64,000 nucleotides of DNA from DASSQJ01 sp963773655 (GTDB taxonomy: Bacteria > Actinomycetota > Actinomycetes > Actinomycetales > Dermatophilaceae): assembly GCA_963773655.1 (NCBI GenBank), contig CAVZBX010000001.1:62001-126000 (forward strand), read 5' to 3'. Below are positions 25,505 through 33,337 of this stretch, in pieces. Every line of letters starts with the position of its first letter. Position 1 is the first letter of the stretch. The position numbers and the translations under genes are program-made. Under the pieces are notes generated by a model. That model saw nothing but the letters and a program-made list of their open reading frames with translations. It made no database searches and had not been told where the DNA came from.

Positions 25505-26259
25505 GCGCGCCCGCGGTCGTCGGCCGCACCGCCCGGGCCGAGTGGGCCCGGCTGTGGAGCGTCCGGTCGACGTGGTTCCTCGCCGCCGCCCTCACGCTGG
25601 CCGTGGTCGGGCTCGGCGTGGTCGCGGGGGTCGACGCGGCCCGGGGCTGGGGGGAGGACACGACCGCGTGGGAGGCAGCCCGGTTCACCACCTTGTTCGC
25701 CCTGTTCGGCGTCACCGCCCTGGCCGTCGTCGCCACCACCGGGGACTACTCCACCGGGGGCATCGTCCCGACCCTGCAGTGGACGCCGCGGCGTGGGCTG
25801 CTGCTGATCGCGCGGGCCGTGGTCGTCGGCGCCACCTGCGTGGTGCTCGGGGCCGCCCTCGTGGGGGCCGCGAGCGGCGTCGTGGCGCTGCTGGCGCCGG
25901 CCACGGACCTCCCGGCCGCGGGTGGCCTGGCCCTGCTCGGCGACGTCGCGGTCGTCCTCGGCAGCGGCGCCCTGCTCGCTGTCGGGCTCGGGCTGCTGCT
26001 GCGGAGCACCGCCGGTGCCCTGATCACCGCGCTCGCCCTGCTCCTCATCCTCCCGCTCGTGCTCGGGAACCTGCCCTACGAGACCGCCGTGACCATCGCC
26101 GCGAACCTGCCCGGCTCGGGCGCGATGTACCTCGTCTTCGGGGCCGGGCCGGACGAGTCGATGACCGAGGCCTCGGCGACGGTCGTGCTGCTCGGCTGGG
26201 CGTGCGGCGCCCTCGCGCTCGGCGGCTGGCGGCTGCTGCGCACCGACGCCTCGCGGTAG
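25501..26259 (+). CDS. ABC transporter permease
   Basis: A 252-residue ABC-2-type permease with six hydrophobic helices: an N-terminal amphipathic segment (RAEWARLWSVRSTWFLAAA), then FTTLFALFGVTALAVVATTG, LIARAVVVGATCVVLGAAL, LALLGDVAVVLGSGALLAVG, LITALALLLILPLVL and a final pair. The motif TGDYSTGGIVPTLQWTPRR is typical of BcrB/DrrB-like exporter permeases. It is translationally coupled to the ATPase by ATGA and converges with the next gene. Confidence 0.9.
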   Translation: MSAPAVVGRTARAEWARLWSVRSTWFLAAALTLAVVGLGVVAGVDAARGWGEDTTAWEAARFTTLFALFGVTALAVVATTGDYSTGGIVPTLQWTPRRGLLLIARAVVVGATCVVLGAALVGAASGVVALLAPATDLPAAGGLALLGDVAVVLGSGALLAVGLGLLLRSTAGALITALALLLILPLVLGNLPYETAVTIAANLPGSGAMYLVFGAGPDESMTEASATVVLLGWACGALALGGWRLLRTDASR

Positions 26260-26268
26260 CCGGCGGCG

Positions 26269-26733
26269 TCAGCGCCGCTCCTCCGGCTGGGTCGTCGCGT
26301 GCAGCGCAATGAAGCCGGTGGCGACCATGCCGGCGACCGGGGCCACCAGCGCCGCCAACGGGATGCGCGTCGGGTCGGACCCGGTGACGAGGTCCGGGGC
26401 GAAGATGCCGGCGAGGGCCACCACCGCCCAGACGACGGCGACGGACAGCTCGACCCCGAGCCAGCGGGCCGGGTCGTCGTCGACGCGGCGCGAGCGGGCC
26501 GCCATCAGGACGTAGCCGGTGGCCGCGGCCGCCCAGACCCACGCGGTGAGGCCGGCGATGGGCAGGTGCTCCTGCTGGGCGCCGGAGACGAGGTCGGGGG
26601 CGAAGATCGAGAAGGCGAGGGTGGCCACCCAGATGGCGGCGACGGCGAGGGTGGGTGCGAGGGCGGCGAGGGCCTCGGGCGCGGAGCGGTGCCCGCTCTC
26701 GAGGTGGGGGACGTCCTGGACGACGTGGGACAT
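26269..26733 (-). CDS. Four-helix membrane protein, unknown family
   Basis: A 154-residue membrane protein. Two repeated halves are visible: each has a helix ending in FAPDLV (ATLAFSIFAPDLVSG and ALAGIFAPDLVTG) followed by a short loop and a second helix (PIAGLTAWVWAAAATGYVLM and PLAALVAPVAGMVATGFIA). The internal duplication suggests a gene-fusion origin. No function is known. ATG 26733 follows AGGAGGTGTCCC, a strong ribosome-binding site. The stop lies nine bases from the converging permease gene. Confidence 0.75.
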   Translation of the reverse strand: MSHVVQDVPHLESGHRSAPEALAALAPTLAVAAIWVATLAFSIFAPDLVSGAQQEHLPIAGLTAWVWAAAATGYVLMAARSRRVDDDPARWLGVELSVAVVWAVVALAGIFAPDLVTGSDPTRIPLAALVAPVAGMVATGFIALHATTQPEERR

Positions 26734-26923
26734 GGGACACCTCCTGGCTGGGCCGGGTGCACGCAGCCCTCTCGGCCGGTGCCCCCCGGCCACCTCCATC
26801 GTCCTCCCGTGGCGACGGGCAGGCGCCGTCTCGTCGGTCACACGGCTCCGCGGCAGGGTCGGCTTCGGCGCCCTTCCCCGGGCGTGCCCTCGCGTCCTCG
26901 CGTCCGCCCTCCCGGCGCCGTGG

Positions 26924-27850
26924 TCAGGGCGCGCTGACGTCCATCGCCACGCCGGTCTCCCGCTCCGACACCTCCCAGAGGGTCCGGATCGCGGCGTCGT
27001 TGCCCCGGCGCAGGACGGGCAGCCGCACCGCCGGGCCGTTGTTGCCGAACCGCGGCCCGTAGAACTCCCCGCCGCGGGCCCGCGGGTCGGTGGCCGCGCG
27101 GATCTGGGGCAGGGCGCCCCGGTCGACCTCCATACCGGTGTGGGCTGCCAGCCAGGCGAACATCGGGCCCATCCAGCCGCCGCCTCCCTCCGCGACCGTG
27201 GTGGTCTGCAGGTCGCTGTGCGAGAGGCCGGGGTGCGCGACGAGGCTCTGCGTGGTGCGTCCCGCCCGCTCGAGCTCGCGCTGGAGCCCGAGGCCGAAGT
27301 GGTAGTTGGCCAGCTTCGACTGCCCGTAGGCACGCCAGGGGTCGTAGCGGCCGTGCAGGTGCGGGTTGTCGGGGTCGAGCGGACGCCCGAAGTGGTGGGC
27401 GGTGGACGTGACGGTGACGACGCGTGCCGCCGGCGCCCGGAACAGCGCCGGCAGGAGCAGGGCGGTGAGGGTCCAGTGCCCGAGGTGGTTGACGCCCAGC
27501 TGCATCTCGTAGCCGTCGACGGTCCGGCGCTCCGGCACCGCCATCACCCCGGCGTTGTTGACGAGCACGTCGACGCGGTCGTGGCCCGCGAGCACGGCCT
27601 CGGCCGCGGCCCGCACCGACCGCTGCGACGCCAGGTCCAGCTCCACCACCTCGAGGGACGCGTTCGGCGTCTGCGCGGTGATCTCGTCGACGGCTCGCTG
27701 CGCCTTGGCCTGGTCGCGCGCCGCCATGACGACGTGGGCTCCCTTGGCCGCGAGCACCCTGGCCGTCTCCAGGCCCAGGCCGCCGTTCGCGCCGGTGACC
27801 ACCGCCGTCCGGCCGCTGAGGTCGGGCACGGAGTCGCGGGTGTAGCTCAT
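26924..27850 (-). CDS. Short-chain dehydrogenase/reductase (retinol-dehydrogenase-like)
   Basis: A 308-residue SDR enzyme that oxidises or reduces an unknown alcohol/ketone with NAD(P). The cofactor motif is AVVTGANGGLGLETARVLA, the NNAG motif is VLVNNAGVMAVP, and the catalytic Ser and YxxxK are in VTVTSTAHHFG and WRAYGQSKLANYHFG. Length and sequence place it among WWOX/retinol-dehydrogenase-like SDRs rather than classical 250-residue ones. ATG 27850 is clear. It is divergent from the fasciclin gene, with 245 bases between them. Confidence 0.88.
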   Translation of the reverse strand: MSYTRDSVPDLSGRTAVVTGANGGLGLETARVLAAKGAHVVMAARDQAKAQRAVDEITAQTPNASLEVVELDLASQRSVRAAAEAVLAGHDRVDVLVNNAGVMAVPERRTVDGYEMQLGVNHLGHWTLTALLLPALFRAPAARVVTVTSTAHHFGRPLDPDNPHLHGRYDPWRAYGQSKLANYHFGLGLQRELERAGRTTQSLVAHPGLSHSDLQTTTVAEGGGGWMGPMFAWLAAHTGMEVDRGALPQIRAATDPRARGGEFYGPRFGNNGPAVRLPVLRRGNDAAIRTLWEVSERETGVAMDVSAP

Positions 27851-28032
27851 GGGTCCTCCACGGGGGTCGCTCTGGGTCCTCGGTCCCCAGCCTGCGGCAT
27901 CGGCGGGCGTGGCGGCACCTCCGGCGTGGGCGGTCAGGGGTCGTCCGGGTGTGGAGGCCCGGGTGCCTCCGGTGTGGCCGGTGGCGGACCGCTGCTGTCG
28001 AACCTTCCTGTCAAAACTTTGTCGAAGCATGT

Positions 28033-28062
28033 GCATCCATGGGGCGGGCGGGTCCGGAAGAA
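28033..28062 (+). promoter_or_regulatory. SigK-type promoter of the fasciclin gene
   Basis: GCATCC (28033-28038) and CGGAAGAA (28055-28062) are separated by 16 bases. The same block, GTGCATCC-N16-CGGAAGAA, recurs upstream of the sigma factor operon at 30390-30421 on the minus strand. It resembles the mycobacterial SigK promoter, recalled as CCATCC with a CCGAAT-like -10. The transcript would start near 28069 and carry a 27-base leader with GAAAGGAC. Confidence 0.72.
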
Positions 28063-28095
28063 CAGGTGTCAGCTTCCCCACCGAAAGGACTTGCC

Positions 28096-28677
28096 ATGCG
28101 ACGCACACTCTCCGTCGTGGCCGCCCTCACCCTCTCGCTCGGTCTGGCCGCCTGCGGCAGCGACGACACGACCGACGAGGCGGCTCCCGCCGAGACCACG
28201 AGCTCGGCCCCCGCGACCACCGAGGCCAGCCCTGCCGAGTCGGCCGGGCAGGACATCGTCGACACGGCGGTGGCCGCCGGCGACTTCACGACCCTCGCCA
28301 CCGCGTTGGAGGCCGCCGGACTCGTCGAGACCCTGAAGGGGGAGGGCCCGTACACGGTCTTCGCCCCGACGGACGACGCCTTCGCGGCGCTGCCCGAGGG
28401 CACCCTCGACACCCTGCTCGAGGACCCGCAGGGCGACCTCACCGACATCCTCACCTACCACGTCGTGCCCGGCGAGGTGATGGCCGCCGACGTCGTCCAG
28501 CTCGACGGCCAGGAGGTCGAGACCGTGAACGGCGCGACCCTCACCGTGAACGTCGACGGCGACACCGTGACGCTCACCGACCAGGCGGGCAACACCGTGA
28601 ACGTCACCCAGACCGACATCGAGGCCAGCAACGGCGTCATCCACGTCATCGACGCCGTGCTGATGCCCACCGGCTGA
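28096..28677 (+). CDS. Fasciclin-domain lipoprotein (MPT83/MPT70-like)
   Basis: A 193-residue secreted lipoprotein. The signal VVAALTLSLGLAACGSDD gives lipidated Cys20; a Ser/Thr/Ala-rich linker runs to about residue 50; then one FAS1 domain follows. The FAS1 H1 motif is YTVFAPTDDAFAALP, the YH motif is LTYHVVPGEVMAADV, and the H2 motif is SNGVIHVIDAVLMP. In Mycobacterium, homologues MPT70 and MPT83 are SigK targets. Here a sigma/anti-sigma pair lies 170 bases downstream in the opposite direction, and a shared promoter motif precedes both, so the same control is likely. Confidence 0.92.
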   Translation: MRRTLSVVAALTLSLGLAACGSDDTTDEAAPAETTSSAPATTEASPAESAGQDIVDTAVAAGDFTTLATALEAAGLVETLKGEGPYTVFAPTDDAFAALPEGTLDTLLEDPQGDLTDILTYHVVPGEVMAADVVQLDGQEVETVNGATLTVNVDGDTVTLTDQAGNTVNVTQTDIEASNGVIHVIDAVLMPTG

Positions 28678-28691
28678 GCACCGTCCCGACC

Positions 28692-28727
28692 GACGGCCCC
28701 CGGCGCACCCTGCCGCCGGGGGCCGTC
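28692..28727 (+). terminator. Terminator hairpin after the fasciclin gene
   Basis: A perfect 14-base stem (arms 28692-28705 and 28714-28727; GACGGCCCCCGGCG and its complement) with an 8-base loop begins 15 bases after the stop codon and is followed by TTCGT. The strong GC stem and position support an intrinsic terminator, although the U-tract is poor, as is common in high-GC actinobacteria. Confidence 0.75.
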
Positions 28728-28756
28728 TTCGTGCCACCAGTCGTCCCCCTCAACAC

Positions 28757-28810
28757 CGCGAACGTGGGTGACGACCGTCGCCAGGACGACGGTCACCACC
28801 CACGTTCGCG
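28757..28810. repeat. Intergenic palindrome, copy 1
   Basis: Two 24-base arms (28757-28780 and 28787-28810) match in 22 positions around a 6-base loop CCAGGA. The core, AACGTGGGTG...ACCGTCG and its complement, recurs at 60985-61028. It lies between the converging fasciclin and anti-sigma genes, so it could act as a bidirectional terminator, but it lacks U-runs and a second terminator already precedes it. Confidence 0.75.
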
Positions 28811-28847
28811 GGTGGGCGAGGGGTGGGGGCGTTGGCGGTCGGGCCGG

Positions 28848-29654
28848 TCAGACGGGGAGGGTGCCGCGGGCCAGGCTGTCGCCGGAGTGCGTGGCGTCCT
28901 CGTCGAACGGCTCCCGGGAGATGTCGACGATGACGTAGCCCTGCGCGACGAGCTCGGCGGGCACGGCGAAGGTCTGGTCGGGGCGGTCCGGCTCGAGGAC
29001 ACCGATCGAGACCATCCGCTCGCCGTCGCGGTTGATCAGCCAGACCTCGAGGTAGCCGTCGTCGCCGGCCGTCATTGCGTCGGTGTGCAGCGCGAGGTCG
29101 GTGACGCCGTTGTGCTCGACGAGGTCGGCGACGCCGAGGGGGGTGCCGGTGTCGAGGGTGTCGAGCTGGGCCTGGGCGACGACGGTCGTCTGCTGGGCCG
29201 GAGCCGGAGTCCGCTCGAGCGCGGCGACACCGACGCCCCCGAGCACCAGCCCGGCGGCGGCGGCGCCCACCAGCCACGCGGGACCGAAGCGCCGCGTCGA
29301 GGGAGCCGAGGTGGCGCGCTCGGCAGCCGACGCCCGGCGGGCGGCCAGCTCGTCGACGACGGGCGCACCCACCGACGGCCCCTGGCCGGCGGACGACGGG
29401 CCCACGGAGGGCGCCCCGCCGGCGGCGGGCGTGGCGGCGTTCCCGGCGACGGCTGCGGCGAGAACGGCGTCACGCAGTCCGGCCGGGGGCGCGACGAGCG
29501 GGGGGAGCGGTTCGCGCAGCGCACCGGCCGTGGCGGCCAGCGTCGAGACGTCGTGCTCGCAGGCGGGGCAGCCCGCGACGTGCTCGCGGACCTCGTCGGG
29601 GACGGGCTCGCCCAGGGCGAGGGCCGCGAGGAGCTCGGGGTCAGGATGTCTCAC
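28848..29654 (-). CDS. rskA: RskA-like anti-sigma factor
   Basis: A 268-residue single-pass membrane protein. Residues 1-50 form a zinc-associated anti-sigma domain with the HxxxCxxC motif in REHVAGCPACEHDV. A Pro/Ala linker leads to one membrane helix at about 127-145 (PAWLVGAAAAGLVLGGVGVAAL). The external domain (YLEVWLINRDGERMVSIGVL, GYVIVDISREPFDED) is the DUF2337/RskA fold. It should hold the upstream sigma factor inactive until regulated proteolysis. Its ATG lies 14 bases inside the sigma gene. The symbol follows the mycobacterial SigK regulator. Confidence 0.87.
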   Translation of the reverse strand: MRHPDPELLAALALGEPVPDEVREHVAGCPACEHDVSTLAATAGALREPLPPLVAPPAGLRDAVLAAAVAGNAATPAAGGAPSVGPSSAGQGPSVGAPVVDELAARRASAAERATSAPSTRRFGPAWLVGAAAAGLVLGGVGVAALERTPAPAQQTTVVAQAQLDTLDTGTPLGVADLVEHNGVTDLALHTDAMTAGDDGYLEVWLINRDGERMVSIGVLEPDRPDQTFAVPAELVAQGYVIVDISREPFDEDATHSGDSLARGTLPV

Positions 29655-30213
29655 CGGTGACCTCCTCCATTCGGTTGCGGAGCTGGATCAGCCCGCGTCG
29701 TACGTGGCTCTTGACCGTGCCGAGCGGCATGCCCAGCCGGCCGGCGATCTCCTCGTGGGTGAGTTCGTCGACGAAGGCCATTCGGATGATGTGCCCGCGC
29801 GGCTCGCCGAGGCGGTCGAGCTCGTCGGCGAGCAGCAGGCGGGTGGCGAGGCGCTCGTCGGAAGGCGGGTCGTGCGCCACCGGGGCGGCCTCGGCGGCGA
29901 CGGCCTCGGCATCGCGGGCCGACCTCGCCCGCTGGGCGTGCACGTCGGCGATGCGGTGCCGGGCGATGCCCACGAGCCACCCGGGCACCGACCCCCGCTC
30001 CGGACGGAGCGTGTGCCGGCTGCGCCAGGCCGAGACGAACACCTGCTGGGTGACGTCCTCGGCGTCGTGGTGGCTCCTCAGGGACCGCATGGCCAGGGTG
30101 TGTACCAGCGGGGCCCAGCGGTCGAACGCCTCGGCCAGCGCGTCCTCCGAGCCACCCCGCAGGCGCACCGCGAGATCGTGTGTATCGGTCCCGGCCTCCG
30201 TGTGCACGGGCAC
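29641..30213 (-). CDS. sigK: ECF sigma factor, SigK-like
   Basis: About 190 residues. Sigma region 2 is visible as LAEAFDRWAPLVHTLAMRSL to DAEDVTQQVFVSAWRS, and region 4 as LDRLGEPRGHIIRMAFVDELTHEEIAGRLGMP with the helix-turn-helix ending GTVKSHVRRGLIQLRNRM. GTG 30213 is chosen because the reading frame upstream to ATG 30300 does not resemble a sigma N-terminus. The stop overlaps the anti-sigma start by 14 bases, so the pair is coupled. A matching promoter upstream of both this gene and the fasciclin gene suggests autoregulation. SigK assignment rests on anti-sigma type and fasciclin target. Confidence 0.83.
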   Translation of the reverse strand: MPVHTEAGTDTHDLAVRLRGGSEDALAEAFDRWAPLVHTLAMRSLRSHHDAEDVTQQVFVSAWRSRHTLRPERGSVPGWLVGIARHRIADVHAQRARSARDAEAVAAEAAPVAHDPPSDERLATRLLLADELDRLGEPRGHIIRMAFVDELTHEEIAGRLGMPLGTVKSHVRRGLIQLRNRMEEVTGETS

Positions 30214-30389
30214 CAGAGTAGGTCTCCGCCGCGTCGGGTACACGGGGAGGGTCGCCACGAGCCCCGGTGCCGGGTGCACGCTGGGCGCTGCCAGCAGCAT
30301 CGCCGGTCAGTCGCGCGGGGGCGCGGGGTGGCAGGGGCGGGGCACGGGAGGTCCTCTCGGTCGGGCGGCGCGGTCTGCAGCCACATCCC

Positions 30390-30421
30390 TTCTTCCGTCC
30401 GCACGGGGCCCCTGGATGCAC
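30390..30421 (-). promoter_or_regulatory. SigK-type promoter of the sigK-rskA operon
   Basis: On the minus strand GTGCATCC (30421-30414) and CGGAAGAA (30397-30390) are separated by 16 bases, exactly as upstream of the fasciclin gene (28031-28062). The perfect match of both eight-base blocks with the same spacing supports recognition by one sigma factor, presumably the adjacent one, giving an autoregulatory loop. Confidence 0.72.
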
Positions 30422-30471
30422 CCCGTCCAAGGATGGGCGGCCCGGGCCCACGGGCCGGATCTGCACACAAC

Positions 30472-30516
30472 CTCCAGACGGCTCCCCCACGCCGCCTGCG
30501 CAGGCCGTCCTAGCGT
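30472..30516 (+). promoter_or_regulatory. Leaderless promoter with CTCC repeats
   Basis: TAGCGT at 30511-30516 ends six bases before ATG 30523. CTCCAG and CTCCCC begin at 30472 and 30482, preceded by AAC as in the ABC transporter promoter at 24480. The shared arrangement suggests one regulator acting on both genes. The regulator is unknown. Confidence 0.4.
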
Positions 30517-30522
30517 TCTGCC

Positions 30523-30945
30523 ATGACCACGACCACCTCGTCGCACGCCGCGTCCGCGGCCCGTCGTTCCTACGCGCTCGGCGCCGTCCTGGCCCTGGGC
30601 ACCGCGCTCGTCCTGGTCTGGATGGCCGGAGCGCTCGGCATCATCGGGTCGGGCGGTGCGCCGGACCGGATCTACCTCGTCGTGCTCGGGACCGGTCTGG
30701 TGGGCTCCCTCGTCGCCCGCCTGCGCGCGCGGGGAATGGCGTGGGCGATGGCGGCGACGTCGGCGGCGGCGGTCGTGGTCGGTCTCGTGGCACTCCTGCG
30801 CGGTGACGCCGACCTGCCGGGCGCGTCGGTGGCGGAGATCCTCGGCCTCACCCTGTTCTTCGCCGTGCCGTGGGCGGTCTCGGCGTGGTTCTTCCTGCGG
30901 TCCGCGGAGTGGAGTCGCCCGACCCGGGAGGGACCGGTCGCCTGA
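30523..30945 (+). CDS. Four-helix membrane protein
   Basis: A 140-residue integral membrane protein with four hydrophobic helices: YALGAVLALGTALVLVWMA, RIYLVVLGTGLVGSLVARL, WAMAATSAAAVVVGLVALL and ILGLTLFFAVPWAVSAWFF. Short charged loops and a basic C-tail complete it. No family is recognised. It converges with the CYTH-CHAD gene six bases later. The promoter is like that of the ABC exporter at 24.5 kb. Confidence 0.75.
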   Translation: MTTTTSSHAASAARRSYALGAVLALGTALVLVWMAGALGIIGSGGAPDRIYLVVLGTGLVGSLVARLRARGMAWAMAATSAAAVVVGLVALLRGDADLPGASVAEILGLTLFFAVPWAVSAWFFLRSAEWSRPTREGPVA

Positions 30946-30951
30946 CCCCGG

Positions 30952-32484
30952 CTACCCGCTTCCGCGAAGCCGGCGGCCGAGCTTCCGGAGCGGCAGGCGC
31001 TGCCAGGCCCGCCGGAACTCCGCCTCGGCCCGGTCCGCCCGCACCTCCTCGTGGGCGTGCAGCCGGCCGGCGCCGAACGCCGTGCCGGGGTTGCCGGCGG
31101 CGCGGTCGGCGAGCGCGGCCAGCCAGTTCCGGGACTCCACCGTGTCCTGGTGCGCCCCGAGCGCGTCCTGGACGTCCCTCGCCCGCTTCGCCAGCTTCTT
31201 GGCGCGCTTGCCGAGCACCGGCCGGGCCGACTCGGCCGCGTACCGGAGCCGCTTGGCCTTCTTCCGGATCTCGTGGAGGGCCAGGTCGCGCTCGGCGCCG
31301 GGAGCGACGGCCCGGGAGGCCTTCTCCGCCCGCCTGACCCGCTTGGCGTCACGCGACAGGAGCCGCGGGAGCTCGGTGCGTGCCGGCCGGGTCCCGCGGT
31401 CCCTTGCCGGCGGCCCGGCGGCCACCGCCTCGAGGGAGCGCACCAGCTGCGCGTACCGCTCGCTCCGGACGGCCTCCGCGGCCACGTCCCGACCGGCCCG
31501 GTGCGCCCGGTCGAGCTCGGCGTCGACCGTGGCGGTGAGCTCCCTCGTCCAGAGGCCGTCGGGTTCGTCGGACGCCACCCCCACGAGGTGGCGGCGGAGC
31601 ACCTCGGCGTCGCGGGCGTCACCGAGAGCCCCGCCGAGCCAGCGAAGCTCGTCGCGCAGGTCGTCCACGGACCCCTTCTCGAGCACGGGCCGGTAGGTCG
31701 TCAGCGCCGACCGCAGCCGGCGCGCCGAGACGCGAAGTGTGTGCACGCGCTCACCCCCGAGCCCGGCGCCGTGCGTGCGCAGCACCTCGAGGTGCTCGCC
31801 GAGGTAGGCGCCGAGGGCGTCGGCGGCGGTTCCCTCCGGTCCGGGCTCCGAACCCGTCCGGGGGGCGGCTGGGCCCGGGGACTCGTGCGCCAGGGCGCGG
31901 GCCACCTTGGAGGACACGGCGGCCGGCGTGGCTCCGACGCGCAGCAGCGCGGCCTCGACCCGGTCGAGCAGGTCGCGGTCCCCGTCGACGAGCTCGACCT
32001 CCCACTCGCGCCAGTGCTGGCGGATCCGCGGGGGGAGCAGCCGCTCCGCGTGCACGTCGTCCTCCGCGAGGACGGCCAGCACCTTGTCGTCCGGGCCCAC
32101 GAGCGCGTGCTCGGTGCGGCGGGTGGTGACGGTGGCGACCGGGACGAGCGGCACCCCCTTCCCGTCGGCCCCGGCCGCCTCGCGCAGCGGCTTCGGGACC
32201 GTGTGCACGGCCCGGCCGAGGGGCAGGTGGGTCTCGCGTCGGGTGTCCCGGCCGCCGGGCTGCTTCAGGTGCCACCCCTCGTCGGACCCGCCGACCCGCC
32301 GCCGCACGGTGCTGCCACGTCGCAGCAGCTCCAGGGACTCGGTGTCGAAGTAGGTGGCGACGAGCTCGTCGCCCTCCCCGCGACGGACCTCGGCCACGCC
32401 CTCGACCTCGCGGAGGTCGGGGACCGACGCCGTAATGCCCACCGCGTACTTGCGCTCGACCTCGTCATGCTGGGTGGCGGCCAT
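30952..32484 (-). CDS. CYTH-CHAD domain protein
   Basis: A 510-residue cytosolic protein with two phosphate-related domains. The CYTH triphosphate tunnel domain spans about 1-200: the ExExK motif is H-DEVERKYAV, followed by LVATYFDTESLELLRRGSTVRRR. The CHAD domain spans about 225-500, with the conserved basic helices VHTLRVSARRLRSALTTYRPVL and ALHEIRKKAKRLRYAAES that bind polyphosphate. Together such proteins are thought to act on or bind inorganic polyphosphate or tripolyphosphate. The start is ATG 32484. It is divergent from the VTT protein. Confidence 0.9.
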   Translation of the reverse strand: MAATQHDEVERKYAVGITASVPDLREVEGVAEVRRGEGDELVATYFDTESLELLRRGSTVRRRVGGSDEGWHLKQPGGRDTRRETHLPLGRAVHTVPKPLREAAGADGKGVPLVPVATVTTRRTEHALVGPDDKVLAVLAEDDVHAERLLPPRIRQHWREWEVELVDGDRDLLDRVEAALLRVGATPAAVSSKVARALAHESPGPAAPRTGSEPGPEGTAADALGAYLGEHLEVLRTHGAGLGGERVHTLRVSARRLRSALTTYRPVLEKGSVDDLRDELRWLGGALGDARDAEVLRRHLVGVASDEPDGLWTRELTATVDAELDRAHRAGRDVAAEAVRSERYAQLVRSLEAVAAGPPARDRGTRPARTELPRLLSRDAKRVRRAEKASRAVAPGAERDLALHEIRKKAKRLRYAAESARPVLGKRAKKLAKRARDVQDALGAHQDTVESRNWLAALADRAAGNPGTAFGAGRLHAHEEVRADRAEAEFRRAWQRLPLRKLGRRLRGSG

Positions 32485-32572
32485 CACCCCATCCTCACCG
32501 ACGCCGGCGGGTCGCGGTGGCTGCGGGGCGGCCGGGCACGCCGGCCACGGCCAGAACCTAGGCTGGCACCCG

Positions 32573-33232
32573 ATGTCCTCGACGCGCGCCGGCCTCACCC
32601 GGCTCATCGCCCTGGCGCTGGCCGTGCTGCTGGGCGGCCTGCTCGCCGCGGTGGTGCTCGGTGGCGACCTCGACGCCGTGAGGCGGGCCGTCGCCGCGAG
32701 CGGCGCCTGGGGGCCGGTGGTGTACGTCGTGCTCCACGTCCTCCTCACCCTCGTGCCCGTGCCGAAGAACCTCCTGGCCGGCATCGCGGGGGTGTTCTTC
32801 GGGCTCGGCGCCGGCATCGCGCTGTCGTGGTCGGCATCGGTGCTGAGCGCGATGGTGACCTTCTGCCTCGCCCGCCGCCTCGGCCGGGAGGCGGTCGAGG
32901 ACCTCACCGGCCGTCGGGTCGACGGGGTGCGGCGGATCCTGCGCGAGCAGGGCGTGCTGAGCGTCGTCGTGGCCCGGCTCACCCCGGTCGTGCCCTTCAC
33001 CGTCGTCAACTACGCGGCAGGGGTCAGCCCGGTCACCCGGCGCGACTACCTGGTCGGCACCGCCGTCGGAGTGGTCCCCGGGACGGTCGCCTACGTGGCC
33101 CTCGGGGCCTCGGCCGGGTCGGACCTCGCGACGATCGGCCTGGCCGTCGCCCTCGGTGCGGTGCTCCTCCTCGCCACGGCCCTGGTGTCGCGCCGGCTGG
33201 GCCGCGCAGCGCCCGACGGCCCGCCCCGCTGA
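32573..33232 (+). CDS. VTT/TVP38-family membrane protein
   Basis: A 219-residue DedA/TVP38-type membrane protein. The VTT core is visible: PKNLLAGIAGVFFGLGAGIALSWSASVL then LTPVVPFTVVNYAAGVSPVTRRDYLVGT, containing the conserved re-entrant Pro/Gly segments. There are five or six helices in total. Family members act in lipid scrambling or membrane homeostasis. TAGGCT at 32559-32564 lies eight bases before ATG 32573, suggesting a nearly leaderless mRNA. Confidence 0.85.
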   Translation: MSSTRAGLTRLIALALAVLLGGLLAAVVLGGDLDAVRRAVAASGAWGPVVYVVLHVLLTLVPVPKNLLAGIAGVFFGLGAGIALSWSASVLSAMVTFCLARRLGREAVEDLTGRRVDGVRRILREQGVLSVVVARLTPVVPFTVVNYAAGVSPVTRRDYLVGTAVGVVPGTVAYVALGASAGSDLATIGLAVALGAVLLLATALVSRRLGRAAPDGPPR

Positions 33233-33337
33233 CGGGGAGAGCCGGGTCACGATCGCGGCACCCGGGCCGCCGGGGCGCCTACCGTCGACAGGGTCGGAGG
33301 TGACGGCGATGACGACGCAGGGAGGGCGTGGCGGCCG

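Larger units (their letters stand above)
30214..30522. other. Divergent regulatory region upstream of sigK
   Basis: A 309-base gap between the leftward sigma gene and a rightward membrane gene. It holds the leftward SigK-type promoter (30390-30421) and, at its right end, a leaderless promoter with a CTCC repeat pair at 30472 and 30482. If the sigma gene starts at 30213 its leader is about 170 bases. No further gene or riboswitch fold was recognised. Confidence 0.5.

Noticed and set aside
30214..30300. Sigma factor start at ATG 30300
   Set aside because: The extra 29 residues have no similarity to sigma region 1 and are Pro/Arg-rich, although a short leader after the SigK-type promoter would favour it. 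It is kept as an alternative only.
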